A stretch of 20,225 nt of DNA. Origin: SZUA-584 sp964441275. GTDB taxonomy: Bacteria > Bacillota > Clostridia > Christensenellales > SZUA-584. The stretch lies in contig CAYTUG010000027.1 in the NCBI GenBank assembly GCA_964441275.1, forward strand, positions 1 through 20,225. Direction: 5' to 3'. The notes under the pieces are model-generated. The model did no database searches, had not been told where the DNA came from, and saw only the letters and a program-made list of their open reading frames with translations. Below are positions 7,761 through 15,496 of this stretch, piece by piece; within the stretch, counting starts at the first letter, position 1, and each line of letters opens with the position of its first letter. The translations under genes and the position numbers were made by a program.

Positions 7761-10700
7761 ATGGCTGCACCAGTTACAAGAAACTCATTTAAAGGATATG
7801 CGTATCAGCATTTTGTATATTGCTACTTTATGTCCTTGATGGACACTGGGCGGCGGCTAATTGAACTAGATGCAGAAGTTACCGATGGCCAACAATTTGA
7901 TGATATTATGGTAGCCGATAAGACTAAAAAATATTACATACAAGCGAAAAATTATCCTGGAACTGCATTTGAGGATGTTGTGATTGCGGACGATGTCATT
8001 ACAATAAAAAATAATAAATCCAAACGCATTAAAGGTGAAATAGGTATTGTAATTATTAATACAACTATTGATTTTCCAGTAAATTCTGAGATTCTTGGCT
8101 TATCCGCATATCAAAGAAATGATATCTATGTTATTTCTTTAAGTAGTGAGAAAATACAAGAATTAATTATAGGTATGTTTCAAACAGTACACCGAGCTGA
8201 ATCAATTATTTTTTTTGCGTATAGTCGTTGTATTAATGCAAAATTTCATACTTCAATAAATGAATTACCTGAAATATATTTGTATAAAACAAAGCTAGAG
8301 GAAGAAACCGTATATGTAAGAAACTGTATAGGATCGATTGATAAGGGAGTACTCGCAATAGTCGGAAAACCTGGCGTTGGGAAAAGCCATTTTGCAGAAG
8401 AAATATGCAATTGCTTTCCTGAAGCCATGATATATAGATTTTGGATAAGTTCTCAAGATACTAATATTACCTCCAGAAGAGATTTTGATAATTTTATTTG
8501 TGATTTAGCTTTGAAGATATATAAATCACCGCGGAGTTTTTCAAAAGAACAATTAATTTCTGATATAAATACTAATGCTGCAATTATCATAATTGATGGT
8601 CTCGACCATATTGAAAATTATAATCCTTCTCAACTCCAACAGTTTATTGAGTTCATAAATTCAATATCTTCGGCTAGAGTGTTAGTATTAACGCGCCCAT
8701 TAAAACGTGGAATTGAATGGCCTTATATAACTCTCGGAAATTGGTCTCGGGACGAAACAGTTTCATATTTACAACAAACTCACCATTTAAAATACGAAAT
8801 CTGCAATAAGATATTTGCTGTATCTGATGGATATCCAATAATAACAAACTTCTTAGCACGACATTTTTCTCTAAATGGTTCAATTAATTATTCGGAGCCT
8901 ATTCCAGATTTAGATGACTATTACAACACGCTAATGGTCAGTGTTGACACCAAACGTGCTTTAGGTATTTTTTTACTAACAACATCTTTTTATACAGACA
9001 ATGAAATCCCTTATTTAGTTGGACAACCATATGGCGGGATAGTCGAAGAGTACGTAGCTAAATATCCATATTTATTTGAGCGAAACGTAAACAGGATATC
9101 ACTAATACATGATAGCCTAAACTCATATTTGCAGAGAACTGTTGATTTACCCAAAGAATTAGATGATTGCATTATTGATAAAGTAAAAGCTTCAATACGA
9201 AATAAAGAAATTGAATATCTAGCACGTATTGCTGATTTCCATTTGGATAGAGATTTTATTTCGGAGACGCTTTGCTGCTATGCTAATTTTGATGTTTTTC
9301 AGTATCTATTAAATACATATCCAGATTTTGAGTCTGTCAAGGAGTTTTATTTAATTCTCAAGTCTCTACTTGAAAATTATGAAAGCATCCTTGATATTAA
9401 TCAGTATTATTCATTTATATTAATTACTCAGATTATTGAACGAAATGACTTTGTTGGTTATGAGGATCTTCTTTATAACCATATTCAATACCTAATCAAT
9501 AATAATTTTAATGAAAATTGTATTTTTAGCAGCGGACTTTTATGGGCATCTTATAGGTATATTAAACATGGTGACCAAGGAGCATATCGCCGCTCTTTTT
9601 ATAAGTACTATTATGATATTGATAGACAAGTATCCGAATTTGACGTAGTAAAAGGAACGGAAGAAAACTACTTTAATATTCTTAGTGCAAAAATAGACAT
9701 TCATAAGGCATTAAAGCAGATTTCCGCATTATCGTCTGATATAGATAAGTGTAATGCATTAGCCAAACTTGCTGCTTATCAATATATCAATAAAAGTGAT
9801 GAATTTGGCCTGTATTCTGTACTTGAAGGCTATATTAGTCATTTTAATGATGTGTATTATGAAGAAATAATAGAGAATTTTTTTGCTAGATATTTAAAGG
9901 ACAGGTTTTTCATTAAAAACTGTTCTAGACTAATTGTTTATAAATTAAAGGCCTTGGGGGTATTATGTCAAGACAATATTTTTCTTAACTATTCATTAAA
10001 ACAGTTAATTATAGAAAAGACCCAAGAGGGGTCATTCGATGCCTATAATTATATTGTTGATTTTATACGTTTGGCGATACATGAACAGCGTCAAATTGAT
10101 ATTGAGAACCTTTGGATGTATTACTACATGTACTACAATAGGAAAGACTACTCTGTTGTGGAACTGCCACAAGCCTTATTTACATTCGAAAAGCATGGAC
10201 TAATTGACGAAAAAGACTCATTGCGAATTATAGATAATGTAATGAAACAATCTGAAAAGGGCATTAGGCATATTTTATGCGAATATATAAACATCAAAGA
10301 TGACGATTTTACCCAACGTTGTTTAGAATATGGCGTTTTTGATGGATCATACTCAGTTGATATCTATGATTTGATTCCAGAAAAAATTGAGCTTTTGCCT
10401 AGACAATTAATTTTTGACAGGCTATTTGAGATATTACGATATCATAATTATGGGAAGTCGATCGAGTTTAATGAGTTAAAATATGTACTTAAAACAAGGC
10501 ATAGACCCTTCATATTAAAGGAAATAAAATACCTTAAATATAGAATCATAAATGTTCCACAAGCAGAAATCTTTAATTTTAATGGAATTGATATACTTGC
10601 TGATCAAGAAGCAAGCGAAAAACAGTATACTCCGTTCGAATATGGCCATATCCATGAAGAAGATATCCCTTTTATTAAAGCGCGTAAATTACCACCACTT

Positions 10701-10973
10701 GAAATAGCCCGCTATACTGATGGTTGGTATTCTTGCTTTCCACTTATTGAAGCATATGACCATTTCGATAGAGATGAGTTGAGAAGAGAGCTATTATCGA
10801 TTATTCACACATCCTTATTTGCTAAAGTTCCAAGTATAGAACGAACCGGGAACTGGCTTCTATATCTAGGGAATCTACCAAGATTACTTGATAGAATAGA
10901 ATTTGATCCTTCTTGGGAAGCACTTTTTACATCATTTATGGAATTTATTCGCCTCTCTATGATTCCATATTAA
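7761..10973 (+). CDS. STAND/NACHT-type NTPase with N-terminal nuclease domain
   Basis: The 1070-residue protein has three parts. Residues 1-160 look like a PD-(D/E)xK nuclease: FKGYAYQ helix, acidic residues E35 and E39, FDDIMV (D47, D48), and YYIQAKN with the Q-x-K pair (Q61, K63). Residues about 175-400 are a STAND NTPase: Walker A GKPGVGKS (202-209), Walker B IIIIDGLDHIE (275-285), a sensor strand VLVLTRP (307-313), and the GYP motif (357-359) in place of NB-ARC GxP. From about 400 to 1070 the protein is helical, very rich in Tyr, Ile and Leu, with no repeat I can name; by analogy it is the sensor. This effector-switch-sensor order is that of Avs and bacterial NACHT antiphage proteins. It is shorter than classical Avs proteins and I cannot assign it to a named type. 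Likely a stand-alone DNA-degrading abortive defence gene. Composition is visibly more AT-rich than SIR2-HerA. Confidence 0.85.
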   Translation: MAAPVTRNSFKGYAYQHFVYCYFMSLMDTGRRLIELDAEVTDGQQFDDIMVADKTKKYYIQAKNYPGTAFEDVVIADDVITIKNNKSKRIKGEIGIVIINTTIDFPVNSEILGLSAYQRNDIYVISLSSEKIQELIIGMFQTVHRAESIIFFAYSRCINAKFHTSINELPEIYLYKTKLEEETVYVRNCIGSIDKGVLAIVGKPGVGKSHFAEEICNCFPEAMIYRFWISSQDTNITSRRDFDNFICDLALKIYKSPRSFSKEQLISDINTNAAIIIIDGLDHIENYNPSQLQQFIEFINSISSARVLVLTRPLKRGIEWPYITLGNWSRDETVSYLQQTHHLKYEICNKIFAVSDGYPIITNFLARHFSLNGSINYSEPIPDLDDYYNTLMVSVDTKRALGIFLLTTSFYTDNEIPYLVGQPYGGIVEEYVAKYPYLFERNVNRISLIHDSLNSYLQRTVDLPKELDDCIIDKVKASIRNKEIEYLARIADFHLDRDFISETLCCYANFDVFQYLLNTYPDFESVKEFYLILKSLLENYESILDINQYYSFILITQIIERNDFVGYEDLLYNHIQYLINNNFNENCIFSSGLLWASYRYIKHGDQGAYRRSFYKYYYDIDRQVSEFDVVKGTEENYFNILSAKIDIHKALKQISALSSDIDKCNALAKLAAYQYINKSDEFGLYSVLEGYISHFNDVYYEEIIENFFARYLKDRFFIKNCSRLIVYKLKALGVLCQDNIFLNYSLKQLIIEKTQEGSFDAYNYIVDFIRLAIHEQRQIDIENLWMYYYMYYNRKDYSVVELPQALFTFEKHGLIDEKDSLRIIDNVMKQSEKGIRHILCEYINIKDDDFTQRCLEYGVFDGSYSVDIYDLIPEKIELLPRQLIFDRLFEILRYHNYGKSIEFNELKYVLKTRHRPFILKEIKYLKYRIINVPQAEIFNFNGIDILADQEASEKQYTPFEYGHIHEEDIPFIKARKLPPLEIARYTDGWYSCFPLIEAYDHFDRDELRRELLSIIHTSLFAKVPSIERTGNWLLYLGNLPRLLDRIEFDPSWEALFTSFMEFIRLSMIPY

Positions 10974-11181
10974 TTTACGGTATCTTTTAGTGAGCTTAGT
11001 TAACCATTTTATGTTATCAACACACTCCCCCTCATGTGAGCAAACGGATTGATGGTTCCAAATAATATAATTATTCCTTCATGGCTCGAATATTGGTTAC
11101 AATAATGCTACCTTAGGATCATTGAGCGAATATCGTCTGCGACTTTGCATTTTTAATCAAAGATGTTCGGATACGCTCCGA

Positions 11182-11215
11182 CTCAGTTAGACTATGGTAA
11201 ACTGAGAAATATATT
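11182..11215 (+). promoter_or_regulatory. Putative integrase promoter with inverted repeat
   Basis: TTAGAC (11187-11192), a 17-bp spacer and TATATT (11210-11215) could form a promoter. An inverted repeat, ctcagtt (11182-11188) and aactgag (11200-11206), spans the -35 and spacer. It could be an operator for autoregulation or a hairpin in a longer transcript. Evidence is sequence pattern only. Confidence 0.35.
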
Positions 11216-11234
11216 TTGAAAGGAGCATACTATC

Positions 11235-12413
11235 TTGCACATAACTGGATCTATACAGAAAACCAAGAGGAGCAAGTATTGGCAGGCAGTATTGAACATT
11301 CCTGATCCGACAATCAAAAAGACCAAACCTAAATGGATCACAACAAAGTGTACAAATAAAGACGAGGCAAAAAAGGTGCTTCGCAAATTAATTGTGGATT
11401 ATGAGAATAAAGCATGGGGTATCCGCGAAGAAATCCTAAAGGATATAGAATTTATCAGCCTTCTGACGCAATGGGAAAATGCATATGAGAACTTAGCACC
11501 AACTACAATGGAAGTTTATCATCATAACGTTCAAAAGCAGATCATTCCTTATTTTAAAGGCAGAGCCGGAGGCCTAATGCTAAAGGAAATAAAGCGAAAG
11601 CATATTCAGGAGTTTGTAAATCATCTTGGCCATAAGGGTTTAAAGAAAACCTCGGTCAAGAAATATGTGAGTAATATTAATAAAGTGTTGGAATACGCCG
11701 TTCTGGAAGAATTGATCGAGCATAATCCTTGTAACCACATTAAATATCCTATGAGCTACTTCTCTGGGGACCAATATGAAGCTAGATACCTTGATGAGAA
11801 AGAGCTGATAAAGTTATTAGAGTCATTACTTGGCTCCGACGAGTTAAATGATCTGCAAAATGGGTACGTTTGGGGATTAACTGTTGGAATAGTGATGACA
11901 ATCTTCTATGCTCTCAGGCGGGGTGAAATATATGGTCTTAAATGGTCAGATATTGATTTTGAAAACGATCTGATACGAATTGAGAATACAAAGGTGAGGA
12001 TATGTAAGATCTATAACAAAAGGCCAAAAAATAAAGCAAGCCGGAGCGCTATGCCACTAACAGCTTCCATAAAGTCGTTGTTAAAAAAGCTCCAGGAGCA
12101 TCAAATAGTTTGTGAAAAGCTATTTGGAAAATACTATGAACATAATAACTATGTCATAAAGAGAGATGACGGAAAATGCCTGGGCATGGAGTACTTAAAT
12201 AAAAAACTGCAAAGAGCATTGGAAGAAAACAATCTGCCAATCGTTACGCTGCATGAACTGAGGCATAGTACTGCGACCTTGTTGCGCTCTTGTGGCTATT
12301 CTGTGCTTGATATACAGTCATGGCTTAGACACGCGAATATAGAGTCAACCATGATCTATGCCCACGACAACTTTAATATAAAAAAACTTCAATTGAGCTG
12401 TGCAGCATCCTGA
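11235..12413 (+). CDS. int: Tyrosine recombinase / integrase of the island
   Basis: The 392-residue protein has an N-terminal arm-binding-type domain (about 1-60, basic, with the pattern of the Tn916 Int N-terminus), a SAM-like core-binding domain (about 70-175) and a catalytic domain with the tyrosine recombinase residues: R228 in ALRRGEIYGL, a candidate K267, H340 and R343 in HELRH, H366 in WLRHAN, and Y375 in MIYAH. It carries out site-specific integration and excision, here at tRNA-Pro. The start is a TTG at 11235, chosen because aaaggag (11218-11225) lies at the right distance, the codons in frame fit the family start, and no ATG lies nearby. The gene points to the nearer attachment junction. 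All catalytic residues are present, so it looks functional. No excisionase gene accompanies it. Confidence 0.95.
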   Translation: MHITGSIQKTKRSKYWQAVLNIPDPTIKKTKPKWITTKCTNKDEAKKVLRKLIVDYENKAWGIREEILKDIEFISLLTQWENAYENLAPTTMEVYHHNVQKQIIPYFKGRAGGLMLKEIKRKHIQEFVNHLGHKGLKKTSVKKYVSNINKVLEYAVLEELIEHNPCNHIKYPMSYFSGDQYEARYLDEKELIKLLESLLGSDELNDLQNGYVWGLTVGIVMTIFYALRRGEIYGLKWSDIDFENDLIRIENTKVRICKIYNKRPKNKASRSAMPLTASIKSLLKKLQEHQIVCEKLFGKYYEHNNYVIKRDDGKCLGMEYLNKKLQRALEENNLPIVTLHELRHSTATLLRSCGYSVLDIQSWLRHANIESTMIYAHDNFNIKKLQLSCAAS

Positions 12414-12709
12414 AAATAGATCAAATGTCATAGATACTCGGAGGTATATTATTCATATCTAATCTTTGTAGTGCATCTCGTCCGCCAGCGGGTGATCCGT
12501 CCGGTTGCAGACACCTTAGCAGATACATAATTGTCAATTGCTTCATGATGGCCGCATGAATAATATTCTAGAGGTGCCGAAATCTTAGGACTTACGGATT
12601 AGAAACGCTCCTTATGCATATTTATTAATTCACCATACATGCGGCAAAACGGATTTGGCCACTTAGTCTTAGGACTTAAGAATAGTGTCTTAGTACGTTA
12701 TGAACAAAA
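12414..12709. other. Right-end recombination region without genes
   Basis: No gene is present. Besides the arm-type repeats it holds an 11-bp inverted repeat, atattattcat (12446-12456) and atgaataatat (12556-12566), and an 8-bp one, gccgcatg (12551-12558) and catgcggc (12638-12645). Such dyads near an integrase and attachment site may bind accessory recombination proteins; this is inference. Confidence 0.45.
12583..12698 (+). repeat. Right integrase arm-type sites (two exact, one variant)
   Basis: tcttaggactt occurs exactly at 12583-12593 and 12667-12677. A variant, tcttagtacgt, lies at 12688-12698, again 21 bp after its neighbour, the same period as the pair at 171 and 192. All copies in both ends share one orientation. 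An 11-mer found four times only within the ends of a 12.8-kb element is far beyond chance. Confidence 0.75.
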
Positions 12710-12710
12710 A

Positions 12711-12745
12711 CCGATTGCGGAAAATCCCTTCACAATCGGCTTTTT
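12711..12745 (-). terminator. Intrinsic terminator of tRNA-Pro
   Basis: On the minus strand ccgattgtg (from 12739) pairs with cgcaatcgg (to 12711), nine pairs with one G-U, then TTTTT. It begins a few bases after the tRNA 3' end. The + strand also has a T run after the stem, so it may work in both directions and insulate the integrase side. Confidence 0.65.
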
Positions 12746-12821
12746 GGTCTGGGTGACAGGAATTGAACCTGCGACCTTCTGAACCCCATTCAGACGCGCT
12801 ACCAAACTGCGCTACACCCAG
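12745..12821 (-). tRNA. tRNA-Pro (anticodon GGG), CCA encoded
   Basis: The 77-nt sequence folds fully: acceptor CTGGGTG with CACCCAG, D arm GCGC/GCGC, anticodon stem TCTGA with TCAGA around the loop ATGGGGT (anticodon GGG), T arm GCAGG/CCTGT with loop TTCAATT, discriminator A and an encoded CCA at 12747-12745. It reads proline codons CCC and CCU. It lies 41 bp downstream of an orphan tRNA-Pro 5' half and shares that gene's promoter, with a terminator just after it. Its anticodon stem differs from the one reconstructed for the split gene, which suggests it came with the element. Confidence 0.95.
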
Positions 12822-12862
12822 TTATACAATATTATTCAATTATTATGCATCCGGGCGCTCCT

Positions 12863-12901
12863 ACCCCATTCAAGCACGCTACCAAACTGCGCCACACCCA
12901 G
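12863..12901 (-). pseudogene. Orphan 5' half of a second tRNA-Pro(GGG)
   Basis: On the minus strand it has an acceptor 5' strand CTGGGTG, a D arm and an anticodon arm CTTGA-ATGGGGT, then changes to unrelated sequence. Over 40 aligned positions with the intact tRNA 34 are identical. Its stem CTTGA cannot pair with the AGGAG that follows, but pairs perfectly with TCAAG at the left edge of the window. I read it as the host 5' half left at the right junction of the insertion. It is transcribed as a leader of the intact tRNA. Confidence 0.8.
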
Positions 12902-12932
12902 CCGATTGTGTTTTATTCGGTTGACGAACGAT

Positions 12933-12961
12933 ATTTTAACACGCCATAAGCTGTTTTGCAA
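12933..12961 (-). promoter_or_regulatory. Promoter of the tRNA-Pro locus
   Basis: On the minus strand TTGCAA (12961-12956), a 17-bp spacer and TAAAAT (12938-12933) lie about 30 bp before the orphan tRNA half. This is the only good promoter seen upstream of the intact tRNA and it lies in host DNA. Confidence 0.65.
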
Positions 12962-13066
12962 CCGCTTAAAAGATAAAAACGCCTTAACCTGATATTTCGA
13001 CTAAGCCGAATTTGTAACCGTAGTTTACCACGAATGCGATAAATGGCTGATAATCGCTTTTATGTG

Positions 13067-13096
13067 TTGCCAATATTATAGCTTAAGATTTATAAT
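13067..13096 (+). promoter_or_regulatory. Promoter of ychF
   Basis: TTGCCA (13067-13072), an 18-bp spacer and a perfect TATAAT (13091-13096) precede the ychF start at 13125 by about 30 bp. Its position rules out an upstream start near 13062. Confidence 0.65.
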
Positions 13097-13124
13097 AGCG
13101 TTTATCAAACCAAACGAGGTTATC

Positions 13125-14219
13125 ATGAAACTTGGAATTGTGGGAATGCCCAATGTGGGAAAATCATCTTTGTTTAACGCGCTAACAGGGGCAGGCGCTC
13201 CAAGCGAAAATTATCCTTTTTGCACAATAGACCCAAACTATGGGGTAGTTGCGGTGCCTGACGAACGTCTGAACTTTTTAAAAAAGCTGTACAGCCCTGC
13301 CAAGTTTACGCCCGCAGCAATAGAATTTGTTGATATAGCGGGCTTAGTTAAAGGCGCAAGCCGCGGCGAAGGGTTAGGCAACAGGTTTTTGTCGCATATA
13401 CGTGGGGTTGACGCTATTGTTCATATCGTCCGCTGTTTTGAAAACGATGACGTGGCGCACGTAGACGGAAGCATAGACAGCGTGCGCGATGCTGAAACAA
13501 TAAACTTAGAATTGATATTTGCCGATATTGAGACTATAGACAAACGGCTTTCCCGCACAGAAAAAATGTTAAAAACGGGCGATAAAAAATATGTGCTCGA
13601 ATATGATGTTTTAAACCACATAAAGCGCGAGCTGGAGCGCGGCGTTTTCGTTTCCGCGATAAAACTCGACGAACAGCGCAGCAAAATTGTTGACGATTTG
13701 TACCTGCTGACGTCAAGACCCATGCTTTATGCCGCAAACGTAAGCGATAGAGATGCAAAAAACGCTTACAGCTTACCGCTTGTACATTCTTTGCAAAAAC
13801 TTGCACAAAATCAGGGCGCTTCTCTTATTGCGATTTGCGCACGCTTAGAGGAAGAGCTTTGGGCGCTAAACGGTGTTGAACGGATCGCATTTTTACATGA
13901 ACTCGGCATTGAAAAAAGTGCGCTTGAACTGCTGATCCAAAAAAGCTATGCTCTTCTTGATCTTATCAGCTTTTTAACGGCGGGCGAAAAAGAAGTGCGC
14001 GCCTGGACTATTAAAAAAGGCACGAAGGCGCCGCAGGCGGCAGGCAAAATTCACAGCGATTTTGAACGCGGTTTTATACGCGCAGAAATAGTATCTTTTG
14101 ACGATTTGCAAAAATGCAACGATATGCAAACGGCGCGCGCGCGCGGGCTGATTCGTTTGGAAGGCAAAGAATATGTAATGCAAGACGGCGATGTCACACT
14201 ATTCAAATTTAACGTTTAG
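13125..14219 (+). CDS. ychF: Ribosome-binding ATPase YchF (Obg family)
   Basis: The 364-residue protein is a typical YchF/EngD: G1 motif GMPNVGKSS (7-15), switch region with PNYGVV, G3 DIAGLVKGASRGEGLG (70-85), a helical insertion, and a C-terminal TGS domain with the family's FLTAGEKEVRAWTIKKGT and GKIHSDFERGFIRAE blocks. YchF is a cytosolic P-loop NTPase that prefers ATP, binds ribosomes and is involved in stress responses and translation. The start ATG at 13125 follows a GAGG ribosome site; an in-frame upstream ATG at 13062 lies ahead of the promoter and was rejected. Length is normal for the family. It is single-gene, convergent with serA. It ends with TAG, so TAG is a stop in host genes also. 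Confidence 0.96.
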   Translation: MKLGIVGMPNVGKSSLFNALTGAGAPSENYPFCTIDPNYGVVAVPDERLNFLKKLYSPAKFTPAAIEFVDIAGLVKGASRGEGLGNRFLSHIRGVDAIVHIVRCFENDDVAHVDGSIDSVRDAETINLELIFADIETIDKRLSRTEKMLKTGDKKYVLEYDVLNHIKRELERGVFVSAIKLDEQRSKIVDDLYLLTSRPMLYAANVSDRDAKNAYSLPLVHSLQKLAQNQGASLIAICARLEEELWALNGVERIAFLHELGIEKSALELLIQKSYALLDLISFLTAGEKEVRAWTIKKGTKAPQAAGKIHSDFERGFIRAEIVSFDDLQKCNDMQTARARGLIRLEGKEYVMQDGDVTLFKFNV

Positions 14220-14293
14220 ATGCTAACGCGCTTTCCCGCACAACAACCCTCCCGCCAATAATGGAGAGTGGATTATCAAATCGGATAAGACTT

Positions 14294-15472
14294 TTAAAAA
14301 CGGTTCTGTTTTGAAAATGTCCTCGTCCTAATAACTCCGTTTATACTGTTAATTTTATCTATTGTGTCTGCGGGCACAACATCGTCAAGGTTGATAATCG
14401 TATAAGCTATATCACCCTTAGATTTATTGACCATGTCTGTTATGTTTTCGCCCGATTTTGCAAGCAGGGCGGTCATCTGTCCAACCATTCCCGAAGTGTT
14501 TTTGTGAATCACCGCAATGCGAAACTTTCCGTTAAACGGTAAATTAATTGCAGGCATATTGACGGAATTGACAATAGTCCCTGTTTCAAGATAATCCCTA
14601 AGCTGTTTTGCCGCCATACGTGCACAATTTTCTTCAGACTCGGGAGTTGATGCGCCAAGGTGCGGGATGCATATCACGCGCTCATTATAAAGCAGCTCGT
14701 CACTTGGAAAGTCCGTAACATAGCGTTTCACCTTTGTGTTCAGCGCATCCAATATGGCTTTATGATTTACAAGCCCGTTGCGTGCGAAGTTAAGCACAAC
14801 CACTCCGTCTTTCATTTTGGCTATTTCGTCACGGTCAATAAAGCTTTTTGTGTTGTCCATTAGCGGAATATGCAAGCTGATATAATCCGCATCTGCCAAA
14901 AGCGCATCAATGCTAACAGCCCGGTTAACTCCATGATCAAGCCCCCATGCAGACTCGACCGAAATATAAGGATCGTAGCCCACCACCGTCATTCCAAGAG
15001 CGCGTGCCGAATTGGCAACCATAACGCCAATTGCGCCAAGCCCAATAACGCCTAATGTCTTGCCGGCCATCTCGGGCCCTACGAATTGCTTTTTGCCTTG
15101 CTCTATAAGAGGCAAAACCTCGCTTCCTTTATTGCGCAGCGTTTTAACCCATTTTATAGCCTCAATAATGTTTCGGCTTGCCAACAGCATACCGGCTAAC
15201 ACCAATTCTTTAACGCCGTTTGCATTGGCACCGGGGGTGTTAAACACAACTATTCCGTCTTGTGCGCATTTTTCAACAGGGATATTATTAACTCCGGCGC
15301 CGGCCCGGGCAATTGCCAAAAGCGTGCCGGGGAAATCTAAATCGTGGCATTTCGCGCTTCTGACAAGTATTGAGTCATAATTATCGTATTCTTCGCCAAT
15401 CTGATATTTTTCAGCCGGAAGATAATGGTGTATAGCTTCCGATATTTCATTCATTTTTTTAATTACAAACAT
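14294..15472 (-). CDS. serA: D-3-phosphoglycerate dehydrogenase
   Basis: The 392-residue protein oxidises 3-phosphoglycerate to 3-phosphohydroxypyruvate with NAD+, the first step of serine synthesis. It has the 2-hydroxyacid dehydrogenase fold: Rossmann GLGAIG (144-149), NFARNG with the substrate arginine R231, an acidic block DFPSDELLYNE (254-264) and the catalytic histidine in IPHLGASTPES (H271). A C-terminal ACT-like domain (about 317-385) may sense serine. The short form without the intervening domain is common in Clostridia and Bacteroidetes. It follows serC with a 24-bp gap, and has its own ribosome site (ggag, 7 bp before the ATG). The pair forms a serC-serA operon on the minus strand. 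Confidence 0.95.
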   Translation of the reverse strand: MFVIKKMNEISEAIHHYLPAEKYQIGEEYDNYDSILVRSAKCHDLDFPGTLLAIARAGAGVNNIPVEKCAQDGIVVFNTPGANANGVKELVLAGMLLASRNIIEAIKWVKTLRNKGSEVLPLIEQGKKQFVGPEMAGKTLGVIGLGAIGVMVANSARALGMTVVGYDPYISVESAWGLDHGVNRAVSIDALLADADYISLHIPLMDNTKSFIDRDEIAKMKDGVVVLNFARNGLVNHKAILDALNTKVKRYVTDFPSDELLYNERVICIPHLGASTPESEENCARMAAKQLRDYLETGTIVNSVNMPAINLPFNGKFRIAVIHKNTSGMVGQMTALLAKSGENITDMVNKSKGDIAYTIINLDDVVPADTIDKINSINGVIRTRTFSKQNRF

Positions 15473-15496
15473 AGTAAATCTCCAATTTAAACGCGG

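Larger units (their letters stand above)
1..12872. mobile_element. Integrated defence island at tRNA-Pro(GGG)
   Basis: The stretch is bounded by tRNA-Pro anticodon-arm sequence at both ends: the 10-mer accccattca lies at 9-18 and 12863-12872, and the longer 17-mer tgaaccccattcagacg is shared by 6-22 and 12780-12796. A tyrosine integrase gene lies near the right end, and 11-bp direct repeats that look like integrase arm sites lie inside both ends. The cargo is SIR2-HerA, an RmuC protein, a broken AAA/HEPN ATPase and a nuclease-STAND protein, all accessory antiphage-type genes on the + strand. No replication, transfer, packaging or excisionase gene is seen. The right boundary is the uncertain part: if the crossover partner is the intact tRNA the element ends near 12792, and if it is the orphan tRNA half it ends near 12872. 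I favour the second for base-pairing reasons given under findings. The left host flank lies outside the window. Confidence 0.85.

Noticed and set aside
6..12796. Taking the intact tRNA-Pro as the right crossover site because it shares the longest repeat (17 bp)
   Set aside because: It would require a host tRNA with stem TCTGA and TCAAG, which does not pair cleanly. The orphan half gives a consistent set of four products, so I prefer it, though without left flank this is not proven.
12731..12910. 11-bp inverted repeat cacaatcggct (12731-12741) and agccgattgtg (12900-12910)
   Set aside because: One arm is the terminator stem and the other overlaps the end of the orphan tRNA half; most likely coincidence or shared tRNA-flank ancestry, with no clear role.
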